NCBI RefSeq assembly: GCF_025717515.1
Contig: NZ_JAJIRN010000013.1
Location: forward strand, 1 to 64,000
Length of the DNA: 64,000 nt
Reading direction: 5' to 3'
Source of the DNA: Roseateles oligotrophus
GTDB lineage: Bacteria; Pseudomonadota; Gammaproteobacteria; Burkholderiales; Burkholderiaceae_C
The first letter of the stretch is position 1. Each line of letters begins with the position of its first letter. This document shows positions 45,609 to 55,944 of the stretch, piece after piece. The notes below the pieces were generated by a model that saw only the letters and a program-made list of their open reading frames with translations, ran no database searches and was not told the DNA's origin. The translations under genes were made by a program, and so were the position numbers.

Positions 45609-47408
45609 TTAGAAGGTACGCACTTTTGGCGGGATCGATTCCACCGTGAGCGGCTTCAGGTTCACTGGCTTGTAATCCAGGCGATTGCCGTCCGAATACC
45701 ACAGCGTGTGCTTCATCCATTCGGCGTCGTTACGACCATTCGGATGCTCGGGCGTATCCGCGTAATCGTCGACCGTATGGGCACCACGGCTTTCACGGCG
45801 AGCCGCTGCCGATACGATGGTCGCCTTGGCCACCTCCATCAGGTTCTCCACTTCCAGCGCTTCGATGCGAGCGGTGTTGAAGACCTTGGACTTGTCCTTC
45901 AAGGTGATGTTCTTGGCACGCTCGGCAATCGCGATGATCTTGCCCACACCTTCGTCCAGGATGGCTTGGGTGCGGAACACGCCGGCGTGATGCTGCATCG
46001 CGTTGCGCAAATCGTTGGCCACGTCCTGTGCGTATTCGCCGCTTGTGCTGTCATCCAAACGGGCCACGCGAGCGACCGAGTCGGCGCCAGCATCGGCCGG
46101 CAGCGGCTTGTGCGTCTTGCCCTTCAGGCCCGACTCGACAATGTGATTGCCGGCCGCCCGGCCGAACACCAGCAGGTCGAGCAGCGAGTTGGTGCCCAGG
46201 CGGTTGGCGCCGTGCACGCTGACGCATGCGCATTCACCCACCGCGTACAGACCGTTGACCACCGCGTTCGGGTTGCCATCCTTGGGCACGACGACCTGAC
46301 CATAAATATTGGTCGGGATGCCGCCCATCTGGTAATGGATGGTCGGCACGACGGGAATCGATTCCTTGGTGATGTCGACGTTGGCGAAGTTGTGGCCAAT
46401 CTCGAACACCGACGGCAGGCGCTTCATGATGGTGTCGCCGCCCAAGTGAGTCATATCGAGCTCGATATAGTCCTTGTTCGGACCGCAGCCCCGACCTTCC
46501 TTGATTTCCTGGTCCATGCAGCGCGAGACGAAGTCACGCGGCGCCAGATCCTTCAGGGTCGGCGCATAGCGCTCCATGAAACGCTCGCCATTGCAGTTGC
46601 GCAGAATCGCGCCTTCGCCGCGGCAGCCTTCGGTCAGCAACACGCCGGCGCCGGCCACGCCGGTCGGGTGGAACTGCCAGAACTCCATGTCTTCCAGCGG
46701 GATGCCGGCGCGTGCCGCCATGCCTAAGCCGTCACCGGTGTTGATGAAAGCATTGGTCGAGGCCGCGAAGATGCGCCCTGCTCCGCCGGTGGCGAGCAGC
46801 ACGGTCTTGGCTTCCATGATGTGCATCTCGCCGGTTTCCATTTCCAGCGCGGTCACACCGACGACGTCGCCGGCCTCATCCTTGATCAGGTCCAGCGCCA
46901 TCCATTCGACGAAGAACTGGGTCTTGGCCTTGACGTTTTGCTGATACAGCGTATGCAGCATCGCGTGGCCGGTACGGTCGGCCGCGGCGCAAGCGCGTTG
47001 CACCGGCTTTTCACCGTAATTGGCGGTGTGACCACCAAACGGGCGCTGGTAAATCGTGCCGTCGGCATTGCGGTCGAAAGGCATGCCGAAATGCTCAAGC
47101 TCGTAGACGACCTTGGGCGCTTCACGGCACATGAATTCGATTGCGTCCTGGTCACCCAGCCAGTCCGAACCCTTGACGGTGTCGAAGAAGTGATAGTGCC
47201 AGTTGTCCTCGGACATATTGCCCAAAGAGGCGCTGACGCCGCCTTGCGCGGCAACCGTGTGCGAGCGGGTCGGGAAGACCTTGGACAGCACCGCTACGTT
47301 CAGACCTGCCAGTGACAGTTGTAAGGACGCGCGCATGCCCGAGCCACCGGCTCCGACGATGACCACATCGAACTTGCGTTTAGGAATCGACTTATTTGCC
47401 ACCGTCAT
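45609..47408 (-). CDS. sdhA: Succinate dehydrogenase flavoprotein subunit
   Basis: This 599-residue protein has the FAD-binding [17 protein letters not shown] and the covalent-FAD His in [11 protein letters not shown]. It also has [20 protein letters not shown] and the catalytic Arg in [13 protein letters not shown]. It oxidises succinate to fumarate on the cytoplasmic face. ATG 47408 follows GGAG and overlaps the sdhD stop. The 17 codons open upstream of it lie inside sdhD. Confidence 0.98.
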   Translation of the reverse strand: MTVANKSIPKRKFDVVIVGAGGSGMRASLQLSLAGLNVAVLSKVFPTRSHTVAAQGGVSASLGNMSEDNWHYHFFDTVKGSDWLGDQDAIEFMCREAPKVVYELEHFGMPFDRNADGTIYQRPFGGHTANYGEKPVQRACAAADRTGHAMLHTLYQQNVKAKTQFFVEWMALDLIKDEAGDVVGVTALEMETGEMHIMEAKTVLLATGGAGRIFAASTNAFINTGDGLGMAARAGIPLEDMEFWQFHPTGVAGAGVLLTEGCRGEGAILRNCNGERFMERYAPTLKDLAPRDFVSRCMDQEIKEGRGCGPNKDYIELDMTHLGGDTIMKRLPSVFEIGHNFANVDITKESIPVVPTIHYQMGGIPTNIYGQVVVPKDGNPNAVVNGLYAVGECACVSVHGANRLGTNSLLDLLVFGRAAGNHIVESGLKGKTHKPLPADAGADSVARVARLDDSTSGEYAQDVANDLRNAMQHHAGVFRTQAILDEGVGKIIAIAERAKNITLKDKSKVFNTARIEALEVENLMEVAKATIVSAAARRESRGAHTVDDYADTPEHPNGRNDAEWMKHTLWYSDGNRLDYKPVNLKPLTVESIPPKVRTF

Positions 47409-47767
47409 CACAGTCTCCAAATCACTTGGATCGCCCAACCGGCGCATCCCACCAACCACACCAAGGACGCCACCTGCAAGAACAGGCGCACGCCGACCGG
47501 CTTCACATAGTCCATCCAGATATCACGCACGCCGACCCAGGCGTGAAACGCCAGCGACAAAATCGTCACAAACGTCAGCGTCTTCATCCACTGCTGCGAG
47601 AAGATCGCCGCCCAATGGTCATAGCCGAGTTCACCCGGCATCAAAAATTGCACCAACACGACGATGGTGAACAGGGCCATCAACACGGCAGTGATGCGCT
47701 GAGCCAGCCAATCACGCAATCCGTAATGCGCACCGACGACGATGCGCTTGGAGCCAAAAGTACTCAT
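47408..47767 (-). CDS. sdhD: Succinate dehydrogenase membrane anchor subunit
   Basis: This 119-residue protein has three hydrophobic helices. LSLAFHAWVGVRDIWMDYV holds the His expected near the heme/quinone site. It anchors SdhAB with SdhC in the inner membrane. Its stop overlaps the sdhA start. Confidence 0.94.
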   Translation of the reverse strand: MSTFGSKRIVVGAHYGLRDWLAQRITAVLMALFTIVVLVQFLMPGELGYDHWAAIFSQQWMKTLTFVTILSLAFHAWVGVRDIWMDYVKPVGVRLFLQVASLVWLVGCAGWAIQVIWRL

Positions 47768-47789
47768 TCTTGTGTTCTCCGGGTTCTAT

Positions 47790-48230
47790 TCAGTACAAGC
47801 CAAACAACTTGGCGGCCAGCAAGATCGTCAGCAGCACGCTGCTGACCAGGGTGAAGATCGCCGAGTTGTGACCCTGCTCTTTGCTGACGCTGTGGGTGGC
47901 ATCCATCCACAGATGGCGCACACCGGCGATGAAGTGGTGCAAATAGCCCCACAGCAAGCCCAGCACGGTCAGCTTGACGAACCAGGCCGGCACAAAGCCA
48001 ATGCCGGCCACGAAGGCATTGGTGAAGCTCTCATAGGAGATTTCTGAGGTCAGGCTGTTGTCAAACATCCAGATGACGAAGGGCAAAAGCAAAAACATCA
48101 ACAGCCCGCTGACCCGGTGCAAGATCGACACGATGCCCGCCGGTGGCAGCCGATACGAGACGATCTGCGTCACATGAATATTGGTAAAGACCGGCCGCTT
48201 TGGCCTAGATCCGTTGGTGGTGTCCGTCAT
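47790..48230 (-). CDS. sdhC: Succinate dehydrogenase cytochrome b556 subunit
   Basis: This 146-residue protein has RPVFTNIHVTQIVSYRLPPAGIV at the quinone side (Ser/Arg near SILHRVSG) and LHHFIAGVRHLWMD with the heme-ligand His. Three membrane helices are present. It is the first gene of the sdhCDAB set and lies 97 bp downstream of the GntR gene on the same strand. That gap may hold a separate sdh promoter. Confidence 0.95.
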   Translation of the reverse strand: MTDTTNGSRPKRPVFTNIHVTQIVSYRLPPAGIVSILHRVSGLLMFLLLPFVIWMFDNSLTSEISYESFTNAFVAGIGFVPAWFVKLTVLGLLWGYLHHFIAGVRHLWMDATHSVSKEQGHNSAIFTLVSSVLLTILLAAKLFGLY

Positions 48231-48327
48231 ACCCAGCCTTTTTTTGTAATCGAATGAAACCCGTGGAGTTTATTGCAATGCAGCACGAAGCTTTGGCAAG
48301 ACGTACCCACCACGCAACGTGCAAGGA

Positions 48328-49110
48328 TTAGTTAAGTTCATTGCGATAGAAGTGCGTAGCTGTGCAGTACAAGCCGCGGCGCAACTCTACCGCCTTGTCG
48401 CCATAGGTGAACGACAGTCGCTCGACGCTGAGCAATGGCGCGCCCAGCGGCACTTGCAGCAAGCAAGCCGCCTCGGCATCGGCGGCAACGGCGCGGATCT
48501 TCTCTTCGGCTCGGATCATATGCACGCCGAACTCGGTCTCGAACAAGCCATAAAACGGCCCGCGGTGCAGATTGAGCCGCTCGGTGCTCAAGCCCTTGAA
48601 CAGATCGCCGGGCAGCCAAATATCATCCAGCACCACCGGCACGCCCTTGCTGCTCAAGATCCGGCGCACCTCGATCATCGGGTCACCGGTGCGTAGTTGC
48701 AGCGCCCGGGCAATCGCCGCCGGCGCACGCTGGCGGCGGCAATCCAGCAATTGCCGCTCAAGCGACTCCGAGCCCTCATCGGGCATCAGACGCAAGAACC
48801 GATACTGAACTTTTTGTTCGGCATGGGTGGCGACAAAAGTGCCCCGCCCTTGCCGGCGCACCAGCAAGTTCTCGGCCGCCATCTCATCGACAGCCTTGCG
48901 CACCGTGCCCTGGCTGACACCAAAGCGCTTGGCCAGATCCAACTCACTGGGAATCGCCTCGCCGGCCTTCCATTCACCCGACTGCAAGCTGGCGATGATC
49001 AAGGCCTTGATTTGGGCGTACAAAGGACTGAACGACGGCGAGGCCGCGCCATCGGCGCGCACGGTGTCTTCAGCAGAAATGGAGCGAGATGAGCCTGACA
49101 TGACAGACAT
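48328..49110 (-). CDS. GntR/HutC family transcriptional regulator
   Basis: This 260-residue protein has an N-terminal winged helix (PLYAQIKALIIASLQSGEWKAG, IPSELDLAKRFGVSQGTVRKAV, RRQGRGTFVA) and a C-terminal UTRA ligand domain (IEVRRILSSKGVPVVLDDIWLP to YCTATHFYRNELN). It sits between sdhC and the divergent mdh, as in many Burkholderiales. A TCA intermediate is a reasonable effector, but this is inference. ATG codons at 49110 and 49101 are both possible. A perfect palindrome 53 bp upstream of the start is the probable operator. Confidence 0.92.
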   Translation of the reverse strand: MSVMSGSSRSISAEDTVRADGAASPSFSPLYAQIKALIIASLQSGEWKAGEAIPSELDLAKRFGVSQGTVRKAVDEMAAENLLVRRQGRGTFVATHAEQKVQYRFLRLMPDEGSESLERQLLDCRRQRAPAAIARALQLRTGDPMIEVRRILSSKGVPVVLDDIWLPGDLFKGLSTERLNLHRGPFYGLFETEFGVHMIRAEEKIRAVAADAEAACLLQVPLGAPLLSVERLSFTYGDKAVELRRGLYCTATHFYRNELN

Positions 49111-49162
49111 TGCAGCACATGCGGCCGACAGCGTCCACTCAGACAGATCAAGAATACGAATG

Positions 49163-49180
49163 ATGTCTTATATAAGACAT
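49163..49180. promoter_or_regulatory. Probable GntR operator (18-bp perfect palindrome)
   Basis: ATGTCTTATATAAGACAT reads the same on both strands, and a further half-site (ATAAGAC) follows directly. It lies in the divergent gntR-mdh gap and includes a TATA-rich core that could overlap a -10 box. Position and symmetry fit autoregulation and control of mdh. Confidence 0.82.
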
Positions 49181-49288
49181 AAGACGCTCAGCTTTTCGAG
49201 AAAATTGGTGATAATTGGCGATCAAAGCAAGGCCGCAGCGAGCGCCAAACTAGGGGATAGCCCTGAGTCTGGCCTACACTTGCGGCGC

Positions 49289-49311
49289 GCCCATGGGCTT
49301 GGCCCATGGGC
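49289..49311. repeat. Two tandem copies of a 10-bp palindrome in the mdh leader
   Basis: GCCCATGGGC occurs at 49289-49298 and 49302-49311, separated by TTG. Each copy is self-complementary, and together they can form one 10-bp hairpin with a 3-nt loop in the mRNA. It ends 44 bp before the mdh start. Confidence 0.75.
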
Positions 49312-49355
49312 AGACCGAATTTGTCCCTATATTCAACACTCTCGGAGCACCACAC

Positions 49356-50342
49356 ATGAGCAAGAAACCCGTTCGCGTTGCCGTCACCGGCGCTGCTGGC
49401 CAAATCGGCTACGCCCTGCTGTTCCGCATTGCCTCCGGCGAAATGCTGGGCAAGGATCAACCCGTCATCCTGCAATTGCTGGAAGTGCCGGTCGAAGGCC
49501 CGCAAAAAGCGCTCAAGGGCGTGATGATGGAACTGGAAGACTGCGCCTTCCCGCTGCTGGTCGGCATGGAAGCTCACAGCGACCCGATGACCGCCTTCAA
49601 GGACACCGACTACGCGCTGCTGGTGGGTTCGATGCCGCGCAAGGCCGGTATGGAGCGTGCCGAGTTGCTGGCCATCAATGGCCAGATCTTCACCGCACAG
49701 GGCAAGGCCTTGAATGCTGTCGCTTCGCGCAATGTCAAGGTTCTGGTCGTCGGCAACCCCGCCAACACCAATGCCTATATCGCGATGAAGTCGGCGCCAG
49801 ATCTGCCGGCCAAGAACTTCACCGCCATGCTGCGCCTGGATCACAACCGCGCCGCGTCGCAAATCGCTGCCAAGACCGGCAAGCCCGTTGCTTCGATCGA
49901 GAAGCTGGCCGTGTGGGGCAACCACTCGCCCACCATGTACGCCGACTACCGCTACGCCACCATTGACGGCGCCTCGGTGGCTGCCATGATCAACGACCAG
50001 GTCTGGAACAAGGATGTTTTCTTGCCCACCGTCGGCAAGCGCGGCGCAGCCATCATTGAAGCACGCGGCCTGTCCTCGGCCGCCTCGGCCGCCAACGCCG
50101 CCATCGACCATATGCGCGACTGGGCCTTGGGCACCCATGGCAAATGGGTGACGATGGGCATCCCTTCGAATGGCGAGTATGGTATCCCCAAGGAAATCAT
50201 GTTCGGCTTCCCGGTCACCTGCGAAGGCGGCGAATACAAAATCGTCGCCGGCCTGGAGATCGATGCGTTTTCGCAAGAATGCATCAACAAGACCCTGGCC
50301 GAATTGCAAGGCGAACAAGAGGGCGTCAAGCACCTGCTGTGA
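49356..50342 (+). CDS. mdh: Malate dehydrogenase
   Basis: This 328-residue NAD-dependent malate dehydrogenase is of the longer, LDH-like type found in beta-proteobacteria. It has [48 protein letters not shown] and the catalytic His in [13 protein letters not shown]. It converts malate and oxaloacetate. ATG 49356 is used; in-frame codons upstream lie in the hairpin leader. Terminator at 50399. Confidence 0.98.
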   Translation: MSKKPVRVAVTGAAGQIGYALLFRIASGEMLGKDQPVILQLLEVPVEGPQKALKGVMMELEDCAFPLLVGMEAHSDPMTAFKDTDYALLVGSMPRKAGMERAELLAINGQIFTAQGKALNAVASRNVKVLVVGNPANTNAYIAMKSAPDLPAKNFTAMLRLDHNRAASQIAAKTGKPVASIEKLAVWGNHSPTMYADYRYATIDGASVAAMINDQVWNKDVFLPTVGKRGAAIIEARGLSSAASAANAAIDHMRDWALGTHGKWVTMGIPSNGEYGIPKEIMFGFPVTCEGGEYKIVAGLEIDAFSQECINKTLAELQGEQEGVKHLL

Positions 50343-50398
50343 TAGACAGTTAGCCCGGAGTCATTGACTCCGGCCAGACTGATCGTTGAGCAAGCAAT

Positions 50399-50437
50399 CA
50401 AGGGGTTGGCGTGAGCACATGCCGACCCTTTTTTTCT
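50399..50437 (+). terminator. Rho-independent terminator after mdh
   Basis: GGGTTGGC pairs with GCCGACCC across a 10-nt loop, with flanking A-T pairs and a run of seven T. A second small inverted repeat (CCGGAGTC / GACTCCGG, 50355-50373) precedes it without a T run. The next gene starts only about three bases after the T run. Confidence 0.85.
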
Positions 50438-50439
50438 GA

Positions 50440-51450
50440 ATGAGCCCCATCGTGAGTCAAGCCCTTCACCCAAAACAGGCGCTGTTCGAAGACGGCGATG
50501 TCGCCACGGCCTTGCCGGTGGTTGACCACTACTGCGGCATCGAGGCCCGCATGAGCAAGAGCCTGGAGTTGCAGGCTCAAATGGGGCCGGTGTTTGACAT
50601 CACGCTGGATTGCGAGGACGGCGCGCCGATTGGCGGCGAGGCCGAGCATGTGTTGCTGGTCAACGCGATGCTTGCCAGCACCAACAACCGCTTCGGCCGC
50701 GTGGGCGCGCGCGTTCACCCCTTCGGGTCGCCTGCATTTGAGGCCGATGTCGATGGGCTGATCGCCAAATCAGGCGAGCGCCTCGCCTACCTGATGCTGC
50801 CGAAACCGCGCAGCACCGCCGATGTCAGCGAAGCCTGCCGACTCATCGACGCCAGCCTGCTGCACCATCGCATCGCGAAACCCTTGCCGATTCATGTCTT
50901 GATCGAAACCCATGGCGCTTTGCGCGAGGTGCAGCAAATTGCCGCCCACCCGCGCATCGAATCACTCTCCTTCGGCTTGATGGACTTTGTCTCCGCGCAT
51001 CGCGGCGCCATCCCCAGGCACGCACTGAGTTCCGAAGGCCAGTTCAGCCACCCCTTGGTCAGGCGCGCCAAGCTGGAGATCGCGGCGGCGGCGCACGCCT
51101 TCGCCAAGACGCCGTCGCATTGCGTCGTTACCGAATTCAAGCATCCGGCCGCCATTGAGGCTGCGGCCGCCCGCGCGGCGCGCGAGTTCGGCTACACCCG
51201 CATGTGGAGCATTCACCCAAGCCAGATTCAACCCATCATCGACGCCTTCGCGCCCAGCGTGGCCGAGATCGACGAGGCAATAGCCATCATTCACGCCGCC
51301 ATGGCCGCCAACTGGGCGCCGATTCAGCATCACGACACCTTGCATGACCGCGCCAGCTACCGCTATTTCTGGCAAGTACTCGAGCGCGCTCATCGCACCG
51401 GCCAGGCCTTGCCCATCGAGGTGGAGTTGGAGCTATTCGGCGCCCCCTAA
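50440..51450 (+). CDS. HpcH/HpaI aldolase/citrate lyase family protein (CoA ester lyase-like)
   Basis: This 336-residue TIM-barrel protein of the CitE-like superfamily has the metal-binding acidic segment [15 protein letters not shown], Arg in [24 protein letters not shown] and [12 protein letters not shown]. Members cleave malyl-CoA or citramalyl-CoA-type substrates. The position between mdh and acnB is conserved in this bacterial group, but the substrate is not proven. ATG 50440 has no good ribosome site, because the mdh terminator abuts it. GTG at 50452 is an alternative. Confidence 0.86.
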   Translation: MSPIVSQALHPKQALFEDGDVATALPVVDHYCGIEARMSKSLELQAQMGPVFDITLDCEDGAPIGGEAEHVLLVNAMLASTNNRFGRVGARVHPFGSPAFEADVDGLIAKSGERLAYLMLPKPRSTADVSEACRLIDASLLHHRIAKPLPIHVLIETHGALREVQQIAAHPRIESLSFGLMDFVSAHRGAIPRHALSSEGQFSHPLVRRAKLEIAAAAHAFAKTPSHCVVTEFKHPAAIEAAAARAAREFGYTRMWSIHPSQIQPIIDAFAPSVAEIDEAIAIIHAAMAANWAPIQHHDTLHDRASYRYFWQVLERAHRTGQALPIEVELELFGAP

Positions 51451-51563
51451 TGCAATTGCTTACACACGCAAGCCACAAAACTGACCAACACTTGTCCTCG
51501 TCAGCATTAAAAGTCGCCGCATGGCCCGACAATCAATTCATCCCGAACTCGGAAGCTCATTCC

Positions 51564-52127
51564 ATGCAATCCTCAAGCCCCTCGCTCAAGTCGACTCTCA
51601 TTGTTTGCGCCTTGGCCTTCGCGGCCAGCAGCGCTTGGTCGGCCGCTGCCGAAACCAGCAAGCCAAAGAACCGGGTCGCCGCCAAGGCTACCGCCGCTCT
51701 GAAGGCCCCGGCCCCTGAACCCGAGGACACCACGCCGCTGAACGAAGAGCAAATGGCGCTCAGCCCACTGGTTCATGCGGGTGACGCCAACTGCGAGTTC
51801 AAGAACAAGGTCACCATCACGCCAGACGCCGATCGCCCCGGCCGCTTCCGGCTTCAGTTTGGCAAACTGGTGTTCAATATGGCGCCAGAGCCCACCACCA
51901 CCGGCGCAGTGCGCCTGGAGGACAAAAGAGCCGGCGTGGTGTGGCTGCAGATTCCGACCAAATCAATGCTGATGAACAACAAGGTCGGTCAACGCATGGT
52001 GGATTTCTGCATGCATTCGGCGCAAGTTTCCGAGGCTCAGACCGCCGCACTGGCCGGCGCCATTGATGACGGCAATGCAAAGCCTGCCGGCAATGGATTG
52101 ACCACCGAACCAAAAGCCAAGCCCTGA
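51564..52127 (+). CDS. Exported hypothetical protein
   Basis: This 187-residue protein has a signal peptide (STLIVCALAFAASSAWSAAA), then an Ala/Lys/Pro-rich linker. The compact domain has two Cys (DANCEFKNKVTI and RMVDFCMHSAQV) that could form a disulfide. The start ATG 51564 has GGAAG eight bases before it; the longer frame from 51450 is rejected. I do not recognise the family. It is probably periplasmic. Confidence 0.78.
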   Translation: MQSSSPSLKSTLIVCALAFAASSAWSAAAETSKPKNRVAAKATAALKAPAPEPEDTTPLNEEQMALSPLVHAGDANCEFKNKVTITPDADRPGRFRLQFGKLVFNMAPEPTTTGAVRLEDKRAGVVWLQIPTKSMLMNNKVGQRMVDFCMHSAQVSEAQTAALAGAIDDGNAKPAGNGLTTEPKAKP

Positions 52128-52227
52128 GTTGCACCCGATCCTGGCGGGTGAGTTCGCGGCAACAATGACTCTGGCTTTCGGTCACCGATTGGCGCTGATC
52201 CACGCACAGTACGCCGCAAAAAGTACG

Positions 52228-52243
52228 TATAATCAATGCATAC
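52228..52243 (+). promoter_or_regulatory. vapBC promoter -10 box and possible operator
   Basis: A perfect TATAAT lies at 52228-52233, 33 bp upstream of the vapB start. GTAT at 52227-52230 and ATAC at 52240-52243 form a short inverted repeat across it, as in autoregulated toxin-antitoxin promoters. The -35 box is poor. Confidence 0.55.
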
Positions 52244-52265
52244 TCTCTCCCTCAGGAGGTTCAGC

Positions 52266-52511
52266 ATGGAAGCAACTGTTGCCGAACGCGGCCAAATCAC
52301 CTTGCCCAAAGCCGTCCGAGACGCCCTTGGGCTCAGCAAGGGTTCGACGCTGAAGGTGGAACTCGACGGCGCGCGCATCATCTTGCGCAAGAACGTCGAT
52401 GACGCCATTTCGAGAGCGCGCGGGCGCTTCAAACTGCCTGAGGGCACGAGCTCGGACGATGTGATGCGCGACTTGCGTGGCCGGGCTCCCGGAGACCCGA
52501 TCGCCGAATAA
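52266..52511 (+). CDS. vapB: VapB-type antitoxin (AbrB/MazE fold)
   Basis: This 81-residue protein has the AbrB swapped-hairpin DNA-binding motif ATVAERGQITLPKAVRDALG at its start and an acidic C-terminus that would wrap the toxin. ATG 52266 has a very strong AGGAGG site. The toxin gene starts 16 bp after the stop. It should repress its own promoter and neutralise VapC. Confidence 0.9.
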   Translation: MEATVAERGQITLPKAVRDALGLSKGSTLKVELDGARIILRKNVDDAISRARGRFKLPEGTSSDDVMRDLRGRAPGDPIAE

Positions 52512-52527
52512 TGCGACGCAGCCGACC

Positions 52528-52950
52528 ATGATTGCCGTTGACACCTCTGTTTTGATCGACCTGCTGGGTGACGATGCCCGCGCCGACGCTGCCGAAGCCT
52601 GCCTGCGCCTGGCGCTGAGCTCCGGTCCGGTGGTGGTCTGTGATGTGGTCGTCAGCGAAGTGACGGCCGGCTTGGGTCACGGCTCCGAAGTGATGGACGT
52701 GCTGGAAGAAATGGGCCTGCGTTTTCAGGCATTAGACCAGCGCGCAGCCATTCGAGCCGGCGAAATGCAGCGCAAATACAAGCAGCGCTTGCGTGAAAGC
52801 AGCAGCACCCAAATTTCTCAGCGCACGATCCCCGACTTTTTGGTCGGCGCCCATGCCATGCTGCAATGCGACGCGCTGCTGACGCGCGACGAAGGATTTT
52901 TTCGCGACTATTTCAAAGGGCTGAAGGTCATCACGCCGACCTTGCCCTGA
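52528..52950 (+). CDS. vapC: VapC-type toxin (PIN-domain ribonuclease)
   Basis: This 140-residue protein has the PIN acidic residues: Asp in IAVDTSVLIDLL, Glu in VVSEVTAGL, Asp in TIPDFLVGAHA and Asp in LLTRDEGFF. The four-acid site appears complete, so the nuclease is probably active. It starts at ATG 52528. The pair sits in the middle of a conserved TCA cluster, so it is a likely accessory insertion. Confidence 0.9.
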   Translation: MIAVDTSVLIDLLGDDARADAAEACLRLALSSGPVVVCDVVVSEVTAGLGHGSEVMDVLEEMGLRFQALDQRAAIRAGEMQRKYKQRLRESSSTQISQRTIPDFLVGAHAMLQCDALLTRDEGFFRDYFKGLKVITPTLP

Positions 52951-53001
52951 TTTTTTCCTGTCCCTTATCCAACCTCATAGCAAGCTCTGGAGAGAACGAC
53001 C

Positions 53002-55587
53002 ATGCTGCAAGCCTACCGCCAACATGTTGCCGAGCGCGCCGCCCTTGGCATTCCGCCACTGGCCCTCGACGCCAAGCAAACCGCCGACCTGATCGAGTTG
53101 ATCAAGACCCCGCCCGCCGGCGAGGGTGAGTTCTTGATGGATCTGTTGACGCACCGCATTCCGCCAGGCGTCGACGACGCAGCCAAGGTCAAGGCCAGTT
53201 TCTTGGCGGCCGTTGCTCACGGTGACTTCGACGTTAGCTTGATTTCCAAGGCCCGCGCCACCGAATTGCTCGGCACCATGGTCGGCGGCTACAACGTCAA
53301 GCCCTTGATCGACCTGCTGGACGACGCGGAAGTGGCCGCCACGGCCGCAGCCGCGCTGAAGAAGACGCTGCTGATGTTCGACTTCTTCCACGATGTGAGC
53401 GAGAAGGCCAAGGCCGGCAATGCGCACGCCAAGGACGTGATCCAGAGCTGGGCCAACGCCGAGTGGTTCACCACCCGCCCCGAAGTTGCCCAGAAGATCA
53501 CCGTCACCGTCTTCAAGGTGACCGGCGAGACCAATACCGACGACCTCTCTCCTGCCCCGGATGCCTGGAGCCGCCCCGACATTCCGCTGCACTACCTGGC
53601 GATGTTGAAGAATGCCCGCCCCGGCATAACGCCCGAAGAAGACGGCAAGCGCGGCCCGATGAAGTTCATCGAGGACCTCAAGGCCAAGGGCCATCTGGTC
53701 GCCTATGTCGGCGATGTGGTCGGCACCGGATCGAGCCGCAAGTCGGCCACCAACAGCGTCATCTGGGCCACCGGCGAAGACATTCCTTTTGTGCCCAACA
53801 AGCGCTTTGGCGGCGTCACTTTGGGCGGCAAGATCGCACCGATCTTCTTCAACACGCAAGAAGACTCGGGCGCGCTGCCGATCGAGGTCGATGTGTCGGC
53901 CTTCAATATGGGCGACGTGATCGATATCTACCCTTACGAAGGCAAGATCGAGAAAGACGGCAAAGTCGCCGCCTCCTTCAAGCTCAAGAGCGATGTGCTG
54001 TTCGACGAAGTGCGTGCCGGTGGCCGCATCAACTTGATCATCGGCCGCTCGCTGACTGCCAAGGCACGTGACTTCCTCGGCCTGCCTGCCGCCACCACCT
54101 TCCGTCTGCCGACCGCCCCGATCGCGACCAAGGCCGGCTTCACGCTGGCGCAGAAGATGGTCGGCCGCGCCGTTGGCCTGCCAGAGGGCCAAGGCGTTCG
54201 TCCGGGCACCTACTGCGAGCCACGCATGACGACCGTCGGCAGCCAAGACACCACCGGCCCGATGACCCGTGACGAGTTGAAGGATCTGGCTTGCCTGGGC
54301 TTCAGCGCCGATCTGGTGATGCAGTCCTTCTGCCACACCGCAGCCTATCCAAAGCCGGTCGACGTCAAGACCCACCGCGAACTGCCCGCCTTCATCAGCA
54401 GCCGTGGCGGCGTGGCGCTGCGCCCGGGTGACGGCGTGATCCACAGCTGGTTGAACCGCCTGCTGCTGCCCGACACCGTCGGCACCGGCGGCGACAGCCA
54501 CACCCGTTTCCCGATCGGCATTTCCTTCCCCGCCGGCTCCGGTCTGGTCGCCTTCGGCGCCGCCACCGGCGTGATGCCGCTGGACATGCCCGAGTCGGTG
54601 CTGGTGCGCTTCAAGGGTCAGATGCAGCCCGGCATCACGCTGCGCGACCTGGTCCATGCGATCCCGCTGTACGCGATCAAGGCCGGTTTGTTGACCGTCG
54701 CCAAGGCTGGCAAGATCAATGAATTCTCGGGTCGCATCCTCGAAATCGAAGGCCTGCCGGACCTCAAGGTCGAGCAAGCGTTCGAGCTGAGCGATGCGTC
54801 GGCCGAACGTAGCGCAGCCGGCTGCACCGTGCACCTGAACCCCGCGCCAATCAAGGAATATCTGACCAGCAATATCGTGCTGATGAAGAACATGATCGCC
54901 GACGGCTACCAGGACAAGCGCACGCTGGAGCGCCGTATCGCCGCGGTCGAAGCCTGGCTGGCGAAGCCACAGTTGATGGCCGCCGACAAGGACGCCGAGT
55001 ACGCCCATGTGATCGAGATCGACCTGGCCGACATCAAGGAGCCGATCCTGTGCTGCCCGAACGATCCGGACGATGCCAAGTTCTTGAGCGAAGTGGCCGG
55101 CACCAAGATCGACGAGGTCTTCATCGGTTCTTGCATGACCAATATCGGTCACTTCCGCGCCGCCTCCAAGCTGCTTGAAGGCCGCCGCGACATTCCCGTC
55201 AAGCTGTGGGTCGCGCCGCCAACCAAGATGGACGCCTCCGAGCTGACCAAGGAAGGCCATTACGGCACCTTCGGCGCGGCCGGCGCGCGCATGGAAATGC
55301 CCGGTTGCAGCCTGTGCATGGGCAATCAGGCGCAGGTGCGTGAAGGTGCGACGGTGGTCTCCACCAGCACCCGCAACTTCCCGAACCGTTTGGGCAAGAA
55401 CAGCAATGTCTATCTGGCCTCGGCCGAGTTGTCGGCGATTGCGTCCAAACTGGGTCGTATTCCAACGGTCGCCGAGTACCACGCCGATATGGGCGTGATC
55501 AACAAGGACAGCAGCCAGATCTACAAGTATTTGAACTTCGATCAGATCGAGGAATACTCGGAGACTGCCAAGGGCGTACAAGGCTGA
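53002..55587 (+). CDS. acnB: Aconitate hydratase B / 2-methylisocitrate dehydratase
   Basis: This 861-residue protein has the AcnB order, with an N-terminal HEAT-like domain ([20 protein letters not shown]) and the swivel domain before the catalytic domains. Iron-sulfur Cys ligands are in [17 protein letters not shown] and [13 protein letters not shown]. It interconverts citrate and isocitrate. GGAGAG precedes ATG 53002. The equally long antisense frame is a codon-bias shadow. Terminator at 55645. Confidence 0.98.
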   Translation: MLQAYRQHVAERAALGIPPLALDAKQTADLIELIKTPPAGEGEFLMDLLTHRIPPGVDDAAKVKASFLAAVAHGDFDVSLISKARATELLGTMVGGYNVKPLIDLLDDAEVAATAAAALKKTLLMFDFFHDVSEKAKAGNAHAKDVIQSWANAEWFTTRPEVAQKITVTVFKVTGETNTDDLSPAPDAWSRPDIPLHYLAMLKNARPGITPEEDGKRGPMKFIEDLKAKGHLVAYVGDVVGTGSSRKSATNSVIWATGEDIPFVPNKRFGGVTLGGKIAPIFFNTQEDSGALPIEVDVSAFNMGDVIDIYPYEGKIEKDGKVAASFKLKSDVLFDEVRAGGRINLIIGRSLTAKARDFLGLPAATTFRLPTAPIATKAGFTLAQKMVGRAVGLPEGQGVRPGTYCEPRMTTVGSQDTTGPMTRDELKDLACLGFSADLVMQSFCHTAAYPKPVDVKTHRELPAFISSRGGVALRPGDGVIHSWLNRLLLPDTVGTGGDSHTRFPIGISFPAGSGLVAFGAATGVMPLDMPESVLVRFKGQMQPGITLRDLVHAIPLYAIKAGLLTVAKAGKINEFSGRILEIEGLPDLKVEQAFELSDASAERSAAGCTVHLNPAPIKEYLTSNIVLMKNMIADGYQDKRTLERRIAAVEAWLAKPQLMAADKDAEYAHVIEIDLADIKEPILCCPNDPDDAKFLSEVAGTKIDEVFIGSCMTNIGHFRAASKLLEGRRDIPVKLWVAPPTKMDASELTKEGHYGTFGAAGARMEMPGCSLCMGNQAQVREGATVVSTSTRNFPNRLGKNSNVYLASAELSAIASKLGRIPTVAEYHADMGVINKDSSQIYKYLNFDQIEEYSETAKGVQG

Positions 55588-55644
55588 GTGCCTGACTTTG
55601 AGGGTTGATAGCCAATTCGATCAACTCTGCTTGGCTCAAATATA

Positions 55645-55681
55645 GAGGCTCGCCGGAAAATCGGCGGGCCTTCTATTTTTT
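55645..55681 (+). terminator. Rho-independent terminator of acnB
   Basis: A 10-bp stem with one G-T pair (55646-55655 with 55662-55671) has a GAAAAT loop and a T-rich tail. Confidence 0.87.
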
Positions 55682-55706
55682 CGAGCGCCTCACTTCAAGC
55701 CAGACT

Positions 55707-55823
55707 TCAGCGGCGGCGGTCGGCCAGATAGTCCGCGCCCGGCACGCCCAACGGTAACCGTCCGGTGAACACGACTTTTTTCAATCCGACCTGACTGCAA
55801 GACTCAAGTCCACGCAGCAATTG
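55707..55823 (-). pseudogene. Possible 3' remnant of an unknown gene
   Basis: The minus strand reads 38 residues between two stops, with a natural-looking protein end (QLLRGLESCSQVGLKK, then VVFTGRLPLGVPGADYLADR). There is no start codon region and a TAG lies directly upstream. I cannot name the family. It may be a chance frame. Confidence 0.3.
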
Positions 55824-55944
55824 CTAGACAGAGGTCACGGACAAGGGTGGGGAGATTGACCACTTTCAGCAGAAGCTCCGTATTTGCCGCATTAGCGCAT
55901 GCGACTCCTGACTCAGGCATCTCGACCGAGGACAATGGCTCGCC

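Noticed and set aside
52975-55581. 868-codon open frame antisense to acnB
   Set aside because: It mirrors a complete aconitase gene with clear motifs. Its composition (His/Gly/Arg/Asp-rich, no domains) is what a high-GC antisense shadow gives.
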